From NCBI GenBank assembly GCA_009699025.1, contig WLOZ01000149.1, forward strand, positions 1-5,704: 5,704 nt of DNA, read 5' to 3'. The stretch comes from Actinomycetota bacterium. GTDB lineage: Bacteria > Actinomycetota > Actinomycetes > S36-B12 > CAIYMF01. This document shows, piece after piece, positions 1 through 5,476 of the stretch (positions are counted from its first letter, which is position 1; each line of letters begins with the position of its first letter). The notes beneath the pieces are model-generated. The model saw nothing but the letters and a program-made list of their open reading frames with translations. It made no database searches and was not told the origin of the DNA. The position numbers and the translations under genes are program-made.

Positions 1-243
1 ATCAAGGTCAACCGGCTTCTGCTTAACAACGTCGAGGCCGTGGGCGTGGGCTGGGGGGCGTACGCCCTCCCCCGGCCGGGATACCCCCGACAGCAGTGGG
101 ACGAGCTGATGCCGCTGCTCGAGGCTGCTGGCGTCACCCCCGTCGTGACTTCCGAAGTGCCGCTCTCCGACGTGCCGGCCGCGCTGTTCGCTATGGAGTC
201 GCGCACGCTGCTGGGCAAGACCGTCGCGGTCATGCGCGACTGA
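1..243 (+). CDS. Zinc-type alcohol dehydrogenase / NADPH:quinone reductase-like protein, C-terminal part (5' end outside window)
   Basis: The reading frame is open from base 1 and ends at TGA 241-243, giving the last 80 residues of a medium-chain dehydrogenase/reductase (MDR). The order of elements is that of MDR quinone reductase-like proteins: a hydrophobic stretch (RLLLNNVEAVGVGWGAY), then a helix (WDELMPLL), then a segment matching the family's 'P.V...PL.....AL..ME.R...GK.V' ending (SEVPLSDVPAALFAMESRT, then LLGKTVAV). Such enzymes reduce quinones or enoyl/enone substrates with NADPH in the cytoplasm; the exact substrate is not visible. The nucleotide- and zinc-binding parts lie upstream of the window. 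The gene converges on an acyl-CoA synthetase gene, which suggests a lipid or acyl-CoA catabolic neighbourhood. Bases 49-243 recur at 5267-5461, where the gene is truncated, so this is the copy that may be full length. Confidence 0.75.
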   Translation: MKVNRLLLNNVEAVGVGWGAYALPRPGYPRQQWDELMPLLEAAGVTPVVTSEVPLSDVPAALFAMESRTLLGKTVAVMRD

Positions 244-486
244 CGGCCGTGGGCCTGGCTAGGAGCGCAGTTCGCGCCGCATGATCTTCCCGGTCGCGGT
301 CTTCGGAATCTCCGGCAGGATCACGAGCTCCCTCGGGTACTTGTAGGCCGACAGCAGCACCTTGCAGTGCTCGATCAGCTCGTCAGGCGTCGTGGCCTCG
401 AACCCGGGGCGCAGTGAGACGAACGCCTTCACGGTCTCGCCGCGGTACTCGTCAGGAATGCCGATGACGGCGGCCTCACGCACCGC
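49..486. repeat. 438-bp direct repeat, copy 1 (convergent 3' ends of dehydrogenase and acyl-CoA synthetase)
   Basis: Base-by-base comparison shows that 49-486 matches 5267-5704 at a constant offset of 5218 bp with no gaps. I count 10 mismatches, at 126, 129, 138, 147, 150, 183, 192, 250, 271 and 357 of copy 1, which is 97.7% identity. Seven are third-position synonymous changes in the dehydrogenase, one is intergenic, and two are synonymous in the synthetase (GAA/GAG Glu; CTG/TTG Leu). Homology starts sharply at 49, since bases 48 and 5266 differ and nothing upstream aligns. It runs to at least 486, where the window's right edge stops the comparison. No terminal inverted repeats or recombinase genes accompany it. 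Confidence 0.97.
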
Positions 487-489
487 CGC
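259..489 (-). pseudogene. Acyl-CoA synthetase (AMP-forming) 3' fragment, broken copy
   Basis: Reading leftward, the frame encodes the C-terminal subdomain of an ANL-superfamily acyl-CoA synthetase. It has the block VREAAVIGIPDEYRGE (family consensus 'HP.V.EAAV.G.PD...GE'), then KAFVSLRPG, then YKYPRELV, and finally PKTATGKIMRRELRS before TAG at 261-259. The Lys in TATGK is the conserved A10 lysine that acts in adenylate formation. The fragment starts abruptly: upstream of about 487-490 the frame continues as unrelated sequence (the antisense of menD) instead of the expected NxYPxEVE region. It therefore lacks the ATP-binding domain and cannot be functional. The corresponding gene at 5477-5704 is identical in protein sequence and runs off the window. 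Confidence 0.85.
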
Positions 490-1108
490 CGGTGAGGTCG
501 GGTCCCTGCTCGACGACCTTGAGGCCGCCGGGCGGATCACCGGCCTGCACGTCGCCCGCTGCGTCCTGCGTCGCGGGGGGGGACGACGTCATCGTCGTCG
601 GCCCGTTGTGGTCGGCCCGCCATGTCGAGAGCCTGGGTGCGGCCACGGCGGCGCAGATCGTCGCCAACCGCGGGACCTCCGGGATCGACGGGGTCGTGTC
701 GACCACCTGGGGCGTCGCGGTGGCCCAGTGGGATGACGACTCTGGCATCACCTACGCCCTCATCGGCGATCTCACCGCCCTCTATGACCGCAACGGCCTG
801 CTCGCCCCCGAAGTCGAGCCGCGACCGGACCCCGTGCTCGTCAACATCGACAACGTCGGCGGCGGGATCTTCTCCCAGCTCAAGCAGGCGGGGCTGCCCG
901 GATTCGAACGAGTCTTCGGGACCCCGCACGGTCGTGACCTTGCGGCCGCGCACACCGGCGTCTCGTGCGTGACGGCCGGTGGTGCCGCCGGGGGTGGGCC
1001 GGCGCCGTCGGCGACGAGGTGGTCGAGGGCGCGGTCGATCGTCCCGTTCTCGGCGGCGATGGCCGTCCCGCCCGCGATGCCACTCGCACCTGGCCCGGCT
1101 CGGCATGA
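487..1108 (+). pseudogene. menD: menD remnant (2-succinyl-5-enolpyruvyl-6-hydroxy-3-cyclohexene-1-carboxylate synthase, C-terminal part, frameshifted)
   Basis: MenD is the thiamine-diphosphate enzyme of menaquinone synthesis that joins isochorismate and 2-oxoglutarate. The C-terminal ThDP-binding domain is recognisable in pieces. Frame 2 gives LLDDLEAAGRITGLHVARCVL (about 506-570). Frame 3 gives GDDVIVVG, then NRGTSGIDGVVST (about 666-704), YALIGDLTALYDRNGLL, VNIDNVGGGIF and FERVFGTPHGRDLAA. Frame 2 returns with DEVVEGAVDRPVL (1013-1051) and stops at TGA 1106-1108. NRG.(A/S)GIDG, GDLT...D.NGLL and (D/N)GGGIF are MenD family hallmarks. The first shift lies at or near a run of eight G (575-582) and behaves as +1. 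The second falls between about 975 and 1012, near a run of five G (990-994), and behaves as -1. The N-terminal two thirds are missing, replaced at about 487 by acyl-CoA synthetase sequence. The family identity is firm; whether the two shifts are mutations or homopolymer sequencing errors is open. Confidence 0.85.
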
Positions 1109-1115
1109 CCGAGCC
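1097..1115. repeat. Perfect 7-bp inverted repeat, 5-nt loop (possible hairpin downstream of the operon)
   Basis: GGCTCGG (1097-1103) pairs perfectly with CCGAGCC (1109-1115) around the loop CATGA. It lies 23-41 bp beyond the aminotransferase stop codon on the minus strand, where an operon terminator would be useful. It has no T-tract on either side, so intrinsic termination is only a possibility; high-GC actinobacteria do use hairpins with poor U-tails. The loop also contains the menD stop and the overlapping ATG at 1105-1107, so it could equally be coding sequence forming a chance palindrome. Confidence 0.4.
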
Positions 1116-1138
1116 CGACCGCGACGCGATCCTCGCAT
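1105..1138 (+). pseudogene. Possible first codons of a gene that overlapped menD, cut off at the operon boundary
   Basis: The menD frame ends in ATGA (1105-1108). The overlapping ATG opens frame 1 with MTEPDRDAILA, a plausible hydrophilic N-terminus with the same high-GC codon use as the menD remnant. After about 1137 the base composition changes and the frame runs into the antisense of the aminotransferase, so any gene was cut after about 11 codons. ATGA overlaps are typical of coupled genes. The stretch is too short to name a family, and it could instead be the out-of-frame tail of menD. Confidence 0.3.
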
Positions 1139-2557
1139 TTACCCAGCCCACGCCTCAAACGCAGTCAGCACATCATCAAGGATGTTGACACCGATCCTCA
1201 GAATCTCCTCGCTGGCAACAAGTGAGGGTCCAAGGCGAAGGGTGTTAGGGGGTGCCGTCGCGATCGACATGCCTCGCTTGGCTGCTTCAATGGCCACAAA
1301 GAGTGATGGGGTCATGACGTCGCCGGTCGGAATGAAATGCCGATCTGCTTCGATGACGCGACTTCCGTCGCTGCGTCGCAATTCGATTGCCCAGAGCAAC
1401 CCTGCGCCTTGAACATCAACGATGCAGGGGTGCTTTCGCTGCAGCTCTTGCATGAGCCCACCAAGAATTCGACCCTGCTCAGCTGCTCGCTCGGGTGCAT
1501 TCACCGATATCATCCACTCAAGATTTGCTGTCACCGCTGCCATGGCAATCGGGTGACCAGAAAATGTCGCAACGGTCTCCCATCGGTAGGCGTCCATGAA
1601 TTGAGCAATCTCTCGGCTCATGATCAAACCCCCAACCGGGAGAGCGGCACTGACCACACCTTTCCCGATGGTCATCAGATCGGGGGTGACACCATCGGCA
1701 TGCTGGTAGGCGAACCACTTGCCGGTTCGCGCGAACCCCGTCATGACCTCATCGTCAATCCACAGGATCCCGTGATCCCGGGTCAGTTCTCGCATCTGCG
1801 AGAGGTACTCAGCGGGAGGGTGAATCATGCCCACCCCAAAGATGGACTCGGCAATCACTGCGGCAACCGAGTCCGCACCAAGCGTCAAGATCTGGTGTTC
1901 CAGTGCACTAATGCACGGCAGCACATCACGCTGCTGTGTACATGCAGGGTAGGTATGGCCGATAGGGCAGTGTCGACAGTACGGTGCTGGTGCGAAAAAG
2001 AAACCCTGAGCAGGAATCCCGGCAGGTCTGCGAACCTCTCCGCCCGGTGAGGCCAGAATCCCTCGTGATCCCGGGAGGCCCATGGCGCTGATCGCCCCGT
2101 GTGTCCACCCGTGATAGGCAAAATCACGAGAGATGACATTGGGTCGGTCCGTCACAAGTTTGGCAACCATGAGCGCTAGCTCAACGGCCTCAGACCCGGA
2201 AGCCGTGAAGCGAATGCGACCTGCCCAATTGTCGGGGCCGAGGATGTCCTCCATGATGAGTTTAGTCGCCTTGGCTCGGTACGGCGTCGCCAGACCCTCG
2301 TAGACAAATCCGAATCTATCGAGGGCCTCCACGATCCCTTCGCGAATATGAGAATTGCGATGGCCAGCAGTGACACAGAGCAAACCCGTCGTGAAATCAA
2401 GTAGTCGAGTTCCATCGGCCATTTCGATGTAGTCACCGTCGGCAGAGACCACCATTTTGTGCTCGTACTCGTCTGCCGTGACGAAGACATGCGCGTAGTA
2501 GTCCTCGTCCCATGTGCGCATCAGGTCAAGTTCAGCCTGAGTCAGCTTGCTGGCCAT
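1139..2557 (-). CDS. Class III PLP-dependent aminotransferase (omega-amino acid transaminase type)
   Basis: This 472-residue cytoplasmic enzyme of fold type I should move an amino group between an amine or amino acid and a 2-oxo acid. Visible class III landmarks, numbered from ATG 2557, are LDFTTG at 53-58 near the active-site entrance, the phosphate-binding SGSEA at 120-124, YHGWT at 148-152, and WIDDEVMTGFARTG with the PLP-nitrogen Asp at 269. The Schiff-base lysine is K299 in TIGKG, and a late Arg (R441, in TLRLGP) could hold the substrate carboxylate. Length suits the family (usually 420-470). At the place where dialkylglycine decarboxylase has its catalytic Gln (known family knowledge), this protein has Leu59, so transamination is more likely than decarboxylation. 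Residues 194-215 carry four Cys (C194, C197, C206, C215). ATG 2557 is preferred over GTG 2560 because AGGAG lies 6 nt before it. It is the last gene of the transporter operon, which suggests it processes the imported compound. Substrate unknown. Confidence 0.9.
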   Translation of the reverse strand: MASKLTQAELDLMRTWDEDYYAHVFVTADEYEHKMVVSADGDYIEMADGTRLLDFTTGLLCVTAGHRNSHIREGIVEALDRFGFVYEGLATPYRAKATKLIMEDILGPDNWAGRIRFTASGSEAVELALMVAKLVTDRPNVISRDFAYHGWTHGAISAMGLPGSRGILASPGGEVRRPAGIPAQGFFFAPAPYCRHCPIGHTYPACTQQRDVLPCISALEHQILTLGADSVAAVIAESIFGVGMIHPPAEYLSQMRELTRDHGILWIDDEVMTGFARTGKWFAYQHADGVTPDLMTIGKGVVSAALPVGGLIMSREIAQFMDAYRWETVATFSGHPIAMAAVTANLEWMISVNAPERAAEQGRILGGLMQELQRKHPCIVDVQGAGLLWAIELRRSDGSRVIEADRHFIPTGDVMTPSLFVAIEAAKRGMSIATAPPNTLRLGPSLVASEEILRIGVNILDDVLTAFEAWAG

Positions 2558-2563
2558 CACATT

Positions 2564-2568
2564 CTCCT
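2564..2568 (-). promoter_or_regulatory. Shine-Dalgarno of the aminotransferase, overlapping the SBP stop codon
   Basis: The minus strand reads CTAGGAGAATGTGATGGCC from 2570 to 2552. AGGAG (2568-2564) is a strong ribosome binding site 6 nt from ATG 2557 and only 3 nt from the alternative GTG 2560, which decides the start. The TAG stop of the upstream binding-protein gene (2569-2567) shares bases with it, so the two genes are probably translationally coupled. An ATG at 2562-2560 is followed at once by TGA and is irrelevant. Confidence 0.75.
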
Positions 2569-3601
2569 AGGGAAGGTAGTCGTTTGTGACGAACGTCTTC
2601 GCGTCAACGCTCGCATCGATGGTGCCATCAGCCTGGAGGTAATCTGCGAGCCCCTGCCACTGGCCAAGGTCGTTTGAGCCAGTGCCCATGATCGCGGCCT
2701 CGCCGAGGTAGATGTTCTTCGTCAGCTCAGCATCCTGGTCGGGAAAGCGTTCGATAAAGAGACGCACTGCCTCATCAACATTCGCATTTGTCCAGGTAAT
2801 CGACTTTTGGTATGCCCGAAGAAACTTTGTGGCCACGTCACCGTTATCCGCGAGCCATTCCGGGTTGACTGTAATGGCGTAGAAGGTAGCGTTGGGAGCG
2901 CCGTATTGCGAGTAGTACAGGAAGTCATAGGAATCAATGCCCTCTGACTTCAAGACAGCAGGTTCGTAGTTAATGATGGCGGATGTCGCGTCAAGAGTCC
3001 CCGCCAAGAGTTGCTGCACCCCTGCTAGGCCGGGATCGACGACAGTGACGTCGTCGCGAGTCAGGCCAACAGACTTCAGCATGGTGTCAAAGAATGCCTG
3101 ATCGGTTGGAAGGGAGGTGACTCCGACCGTCTTGCCCTTCAAGTCTTCTGCCTTGGTGATTCCAGCATCCTTGAGACTGATGAGACCGAAGGGGCTCTCA
3201 TCGGTCAGTGCCCAGATCGCGGTGATGGGCGCACCGGATGCATTCGAGATGACGATGTCTCCGGCGTATGCAATTCCAATCGGCTTCTCACCGGTGGCGA
3301 TCAACTTCTGGGAGATGGTCGGATCAGTGGCACTGTCGATTGTGAGATCAATCCCTTCTTCCAGGAAGAAGCCCTGATCTAGACCGGCCCAGAAAGCGAG
3401 GTTGTCACCTCCGGGAAACCACGACAGCTGGAAATTCAGTGGCATGGATGCCGCGCCTGACGTGGGGGCCGCGCTTGACGTCGGGGCCGCGCTTGACGTC
3501 GGGGCCGCAGAGGAACTGGTCGGGGCGGCAGAACCGCCACCGCAGGCTGCGAGGCTGAGCGATGCGGCGGCTGCAATTGCTACTGCGAGGGTGCGCTTCA
3601 T
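2567..3601 (-). CDS. ABC transporter substrate-binding lipoprotein, NMT1/THI5-SsuA type
   Basis: This 344-residue protein is the extracellular solute receptor of the adjacent importer. From ATG 3601 it has a lipoprotein signal peptide: MKRT, a hydrophobic Ala-rich core, and the lipobox SLAAC with C20 as the lipid-modified residue. Residues 24-52 form a low-complexity linker of SAAPTS-like repeats. The mature domain begins near 54 with NFQLSWFPGGDNLAFWAGLD and GFFLEEGIDLTI, the opening typical of NMT1/THI5-like and SsuA/TauA proteins. KAEDLKGKTVGV and a late hinge region also fit a two-lobed periplasmic-binding fold. The frame is open further upstream (to 3682), but that would overlap the permease and put 27 residues before the signal peptide, so ATG 3601 is chosen; it lies 25 nt after the permease stop. 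The RBS there is weak (GGA, 5 nt away). Family members bind pyrimidine precursors, sulfonates, nitrate-like or aromatic solutes. The ligand is not readable here; the aminotransferase next door hints at an amine or oxo acid. Confidence 0.88.
   Translation of the reverse strand: MKRTLAVAIAAAASLSLAACGGGSAAPTSSSAAPTSSAAPTSSAAPTSGAASMPLNFQLSWFPGGDNLAFWAGLDQGFFLEEGIDLTIDSATDPTISQKLIATGEKPIGIAYAGDIVISNASGAPITAIWALTDESPFGLISLKDAGITKAEDLKGKTVGVTSLPTDQAFFDTMLKSVGLTRDDVTVVDPGLAGVQQLLAGTLDATSAIINYEPAVLKSEGIDSYDFLYYSQYGAPNATFYAITVNPEWLADNGDVATKFLRAYQKSITWTNANVDEAVRLFIERFPDQDAELTKNIYLGEAAIMGTGSNDLGQWQGLADYLQADGTIDASVDAKTFVTNDYLP
3451..3525 (-). repeat. In-frame tandem 18-bp repeat encoding the SAAPTS linker
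   Basis: Three 18-bp units lie at 3451-3468, 3469-3486 and 3487-3504. The second and third are identical and the first differs at two bases. A diverged 21-bp unit follows at 3505-3525. Being multiples of 3, they encode repeated Ser-Ala-Ala-Pro-Thr-Ser just after the lipidated cysteine of the binding protein. Identical neighbouring units suggest recent slippage; copy changes would lengthen or shorten the membrane tether without breaking the frame. Confidence 0.85.
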
Positions 3602-3626
3602 TACTGTCCATTCAGTCATGCCGCTG

Positions 3627-4406
3627 TCAGTTTTGAGGGCGGCGGTTCCAAGGTAGTGAGAGCCACTCAATGAAAGTGACAATCAGGAAAAGGGCGATAC
3701 CCATCAGCGTCAGCACCACGACTGATCCAAAAACAGTGACTATCGCCAATTTAGCGTTGCTTTGAATGATTAGGCAACCAAGACCCTCATTGGAGCCCAC
3801 CCACTCGCCCACGACCGCTCCGACCACACTGAGTACCGCAGCTACCTTCAGTCCAGAAAAAATCTGTGGCAGGGCGTGCGGCAGACGAGCCTTCGAGAAG
3901 ATGTGCCACTGGGAGCAGGGGAACGAACGCATGAGTCGAACGGCACCATCGTCAAGTGAAGCCAGACCAGCCGCTGCACTGACCACGATAGGGAAGAAGG
4001 CAACGAGAGCAGCGACGAGGATCTTTGACGTCGGGCCGTAGCCGAACCAGATAATGAGTAGAGGGGCGATCGCAATGACGGGCATGGCTTGGGTAGCTAC
4101 CACGAGAGGGTAGATCGCCATCCGCAACGCCGATGATGCGGTGATCAACATGGCGAGAATGAGGCCGACGACCGTGGCGAGGAGCAAACCGATCGCTGCT
4201 TCTCGAAATGTGACGATCGCGTGTGGCTGATAGATAGCCCACTTGGTGAAGAGCGAAGCAAAGACCTCAGTTGGTGCGGGAAGAATGAATCTCTTTACAT
4301 TGAACACAACGACATAGGTCTGCCACATTGCAAGGAGCGCCAGAAGCAAGAGCGCTGCAGGAAGCGTGCTTCGCGCCCACGCTGGCACGCGTGATTCAGT
4401 GATCAT
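3627..4406 (-). CDS. ABC transporter permease, SsuC/TauC/ThiX-like (BPD_transp_1)
   Basis: This 259-residue inner-membrane protein forms the translocation channel, probably as a homodimer because no second permease gene is present. About six hydrophobic segments are visible, near residues 13-35, 67-89, 97-119, 128-148, 185-205 and 222-246. FILPAPTEVF (40-49), just after the first segment, is the 'LP.P..V' signature of nitrate/sulfonate/taurine permeases. The cytoplasmic EAA-type loop that docks on the ATPase covers about 144-190 (AAAGLASLDDGAVRLMRSF, then ARLPHALPQIFSGLK). GEWVGSNEGLGCLI (200-213) matches the family's 'E...A..GLG..I' block. The start ATG at 4406-4404 overlaps the ATPase stop as ATGA, so translation is coupled. 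The gene is followed 25 nt later by the binding-protein gene. Length is typical (about 250-270). Nothing is broken or missing. Confidence 0.92.
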   Translation of the reverse strand: MITESRVPAWARSTLPAALLLLALLAMWQTYVVVFNVKRFILPAPTEVFASLFTKWAIYQPHAIVTFREAAIGLLLATVVGLILAMLITASSALRMAIYPLVVATQAMPVIAIAPLLIIWFGYGPTSKILVAALVAFFPIVVSAAAGLASLDDGAVRLMRSFPCSQWHIFSKARLPHALPQIFSGLKVAAVLSVVGAVVGEWVGSNEGLGCLIIQSNAKLAIVTVFGSVVVLTLMGIALFLIVTFIEWLSLPWNRRPQN

Positions 4407-5185
4407 GCCGCGTGGCCTCGATCAATCCACTGCAGCACTTCGCGCTTCAACATGCCGAATTCCGTGCTCGTTACCACCTCTGTGTGGTCACGTGGCCGAG
4501 CGATAGGAACATCAATGACGGATACGATGCGTCCCGGCGGTCCGGCCATGATCGCTACCCTGTCCGCGAGGAAGAGGGCTTCCTCGACATCGTGCGTGAT
4601 GAACAGAACTGTGGAGCGGAATTCCGCCCGTAGTGTCAACAGCCACGACTGCATGTCGGCTTTCGTGATGGCATCCAAGGCACCGAATGGCTCATCAAGG
4701 AGAAGCAGATCCCTGTCGAGGAGAAGCGTCCGCATGAGAGCAGCCCGCTGCCGCATCCCTCCTGACAGGGAGTCTGGGTAGTCCCGCTCACGGTCCTCAA
4801 GTCCGAATCGCGGAAGGAGAGCTCTCGCACGCTCGCGGGTCTGCTTCTTGGGCCGCCCGACTACATCGCAGCCAAGGCAGACGTTGTCCAGGATGGTCCG
4901 CCAAGGGAAGAGTTGATCTCTCTGCATCATGTAGCCAGCGTGACCGGGGGACCCCGTCACCGGGCTCCCGTCAACCCGGACCGTGCCCTCGGACAGAGGT
5001 TGCAGTCCGGCGATGGCATTGAACAGCGTCGACTTTCCACAGCCGCTCCGACCGACGATGGCGACGAACTCCCCGCGGGTGATGTCCAGGGAGACGCCGC
5101 TAAGGGCCTCGAAAGAGCGTCCGTTCCGCCGGAACGAGACGGAGGCCTCGTCCACGGCGACATGCGGTAGCACTCTGTCGTACAT
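4403..5185 (-). CDS. ABC transporter ATPase, SsuB/TauB/NrtD-like
   Basis: This 260-residue cytoplasmic ATPase powers the importer. All catalytic motifs are intact: Walker A GRSGCGKST (45-53), Q-loop MMQRDQLFPW (86-95), ABC signature LSGGMRQR (140-147), Walker B LLLLDEP (160-166, catalytic E165), D-loop GALD (168-171) and switch His198 in FITHD. The Q-loop phrase 'Q...LFPW' followed by TILDNV is characteristic of the nitrate/sulfonate/taurine ATPase family. It is the first gene of the operon and overlaps the permease by 4 nt. ATG 5185 is the best start because the conserved N-terminal strand (VAVDEASVSFRR) begins a few residues in. The Shine-Dalgarno is poor (GAAGT directly upstream; GGA 12 nt away). 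The minus-strand frame is open for some distance further upstream without any family similarity that I can recognise. An ATPase-first gene order with no promoter visible may mean the original 5' region was lost at the junction near 5186-5266. Confidence 0.93.
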   Translation of the reverse strand: MYDRVLPHVAVDEASVSFRRNGRSFEALSGVSLDITRGEFVAIVGRSGCGKSTLFNAIAGLQPLSEGTVRVDGSPVTGSPGHAGYMMQRDQLFPWRTILDNVCLGCDVVGRPKKQTRERARALLPRFGLEDRERDYPDSLSGGMRQRAALMRTLLLDRDLLLLDEPFGALDAITKADMQSWLLTLRAEFRSTVLFITHDVEEALFLADRVAIMAGPPGRIVSVIDVPIARPRDHTEVVTSTEFGMLKREVLQWIDRGHAA

Positions 5186-5266
5186 ACTTCAATCATCCGG
5201 CACCCAGCGACCTGGCGCGGCGTTTTCGGCACTTTCGGGAGACTGCTCGCCGGCCGAGCCATGAGA
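5186..5266. other. 81-bp orphan segment between operon start and repeat copy 2
   Basis: This stretch should hold the operon promoter, since the ATPase is transcribed leftward from 5185. I find no convincing -35/-10 pair, operator or riboswitch-like structure on the minus strand. A short imperfect palindrome (GCTCG at 5245-5249, CGAGC at 5255-5259) lies 7 bp from the repeat boundary. None of the three frames on either strand gives a recognisable protein. The segment may be a remnant of DNA upstream of the operon or of another gene. Confidence 0.5.
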
Positions 5267-5461
5267 GGCTGGGGGGCGTACGCCCTCCCCCGGCCGGGAT
5301 ACCCCCGACAGCAGTGGGACGAGCTGATGCCGCTGCTCGAGGCCGCCGGCGTCACGCCCGTCGTAACCTCCGAAGTGCCGCTCTCCGACGTGCCGGCCGC
5401 CCTGTTCGCGATGGAGTCGCGCACGCTGCTGGGCAAGACCGTCGCGGTCATGCGCGACTGA
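5267..5461 (+). pseudogene. Dehydrogenase 3' fragment, second (truncated) copy
   Basis: This encodes the last 64 or so residues of the dehydrogenase seen at 1-243, from GWGAYALPRPGY to VAVMRD and TGA 5459-5461, with an identical amino acid sequence and seven synonymous differences. Homology begins abruptly at 5267, so the nucleotide-binding domain and the rest are absent. An ATG at 5261-5263 happens to be in frame (MRGWGAY) and would give a 66-residue peptide. It has no Shine-Dalgarno, lies in unrelated sequence and is probably accidental. No function is expected. Confidence 0.85.
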
Positions 5462-5476
5462 CGGCCGCGGGCCTGG

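Larger units (their letters stand above)
49..5266. mobile_element. Putative integrated segment: 5218-bp unit bounded by the direct repeats
   Basis: Inference from layout. From the first base of repeat copy 1 to the base before copy 2 is 5218 bp, carrying the menD remnant and the transporter/aminotransferase operon. A single crossover between the repeats would remove a 5218-bp circle and leave one intact convergent dehydrogenase/synthetase locus, as expected for Campbell-type integration. There is no integrase, transposase, replication gene or terminal inverted repeat, so it is not a self-mobile element as seen. A tandem rearrangement or a chimeric assembly would look the same. Confidence 0.3.

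Noticed and set aside
244..258. Terminator between the convergent dehydrogenase and synthetase genes.
   Set aside because: Only a 4-bp GGCC/GGCC pairing with a 3-nt loop and no T-tract; too weak to call.
537..1151. A 204-codon minus-strand open frame, rich in Arg, Asp and Gly.
   Set aside because: Low-complexity high-GC antisense of the MenD coding sequence with no family-like motifs.
492..1412. A 306-codon plus-strand open frame spanning the menD remnant and beyond.
   Set aside because: Only its 573-975 part resembles MenD. Its beginning is out of frame with the preceding MenD residues, and its tail is the antisense of the aminotransferase gene.
2570..3682. A longer binding-protein start at 3682.
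   Set aside because: It would put 27 hydrophilic residues before a clear lipoprotein signal peptide and overlap the permease; ATG 3601 fits.
1109..5260. Shared CCGAGCC at 1109-1115 and 5254-5260 as possible target-site duplication of the operon insert.
   Set aside because: Seven bases in GC-rich DNA recur by chance, and the positions do not sit exactly at the composition breaks.
4957..5451. A 164-codon minus-strand open frame running through the operon start and the dehydrogenase fragment.
   Set aside because: It is out of frame with the ATPase and antisense to the conserved dehydrogenase frame; it spans a junction between unrelated DNAs and shows no motif.
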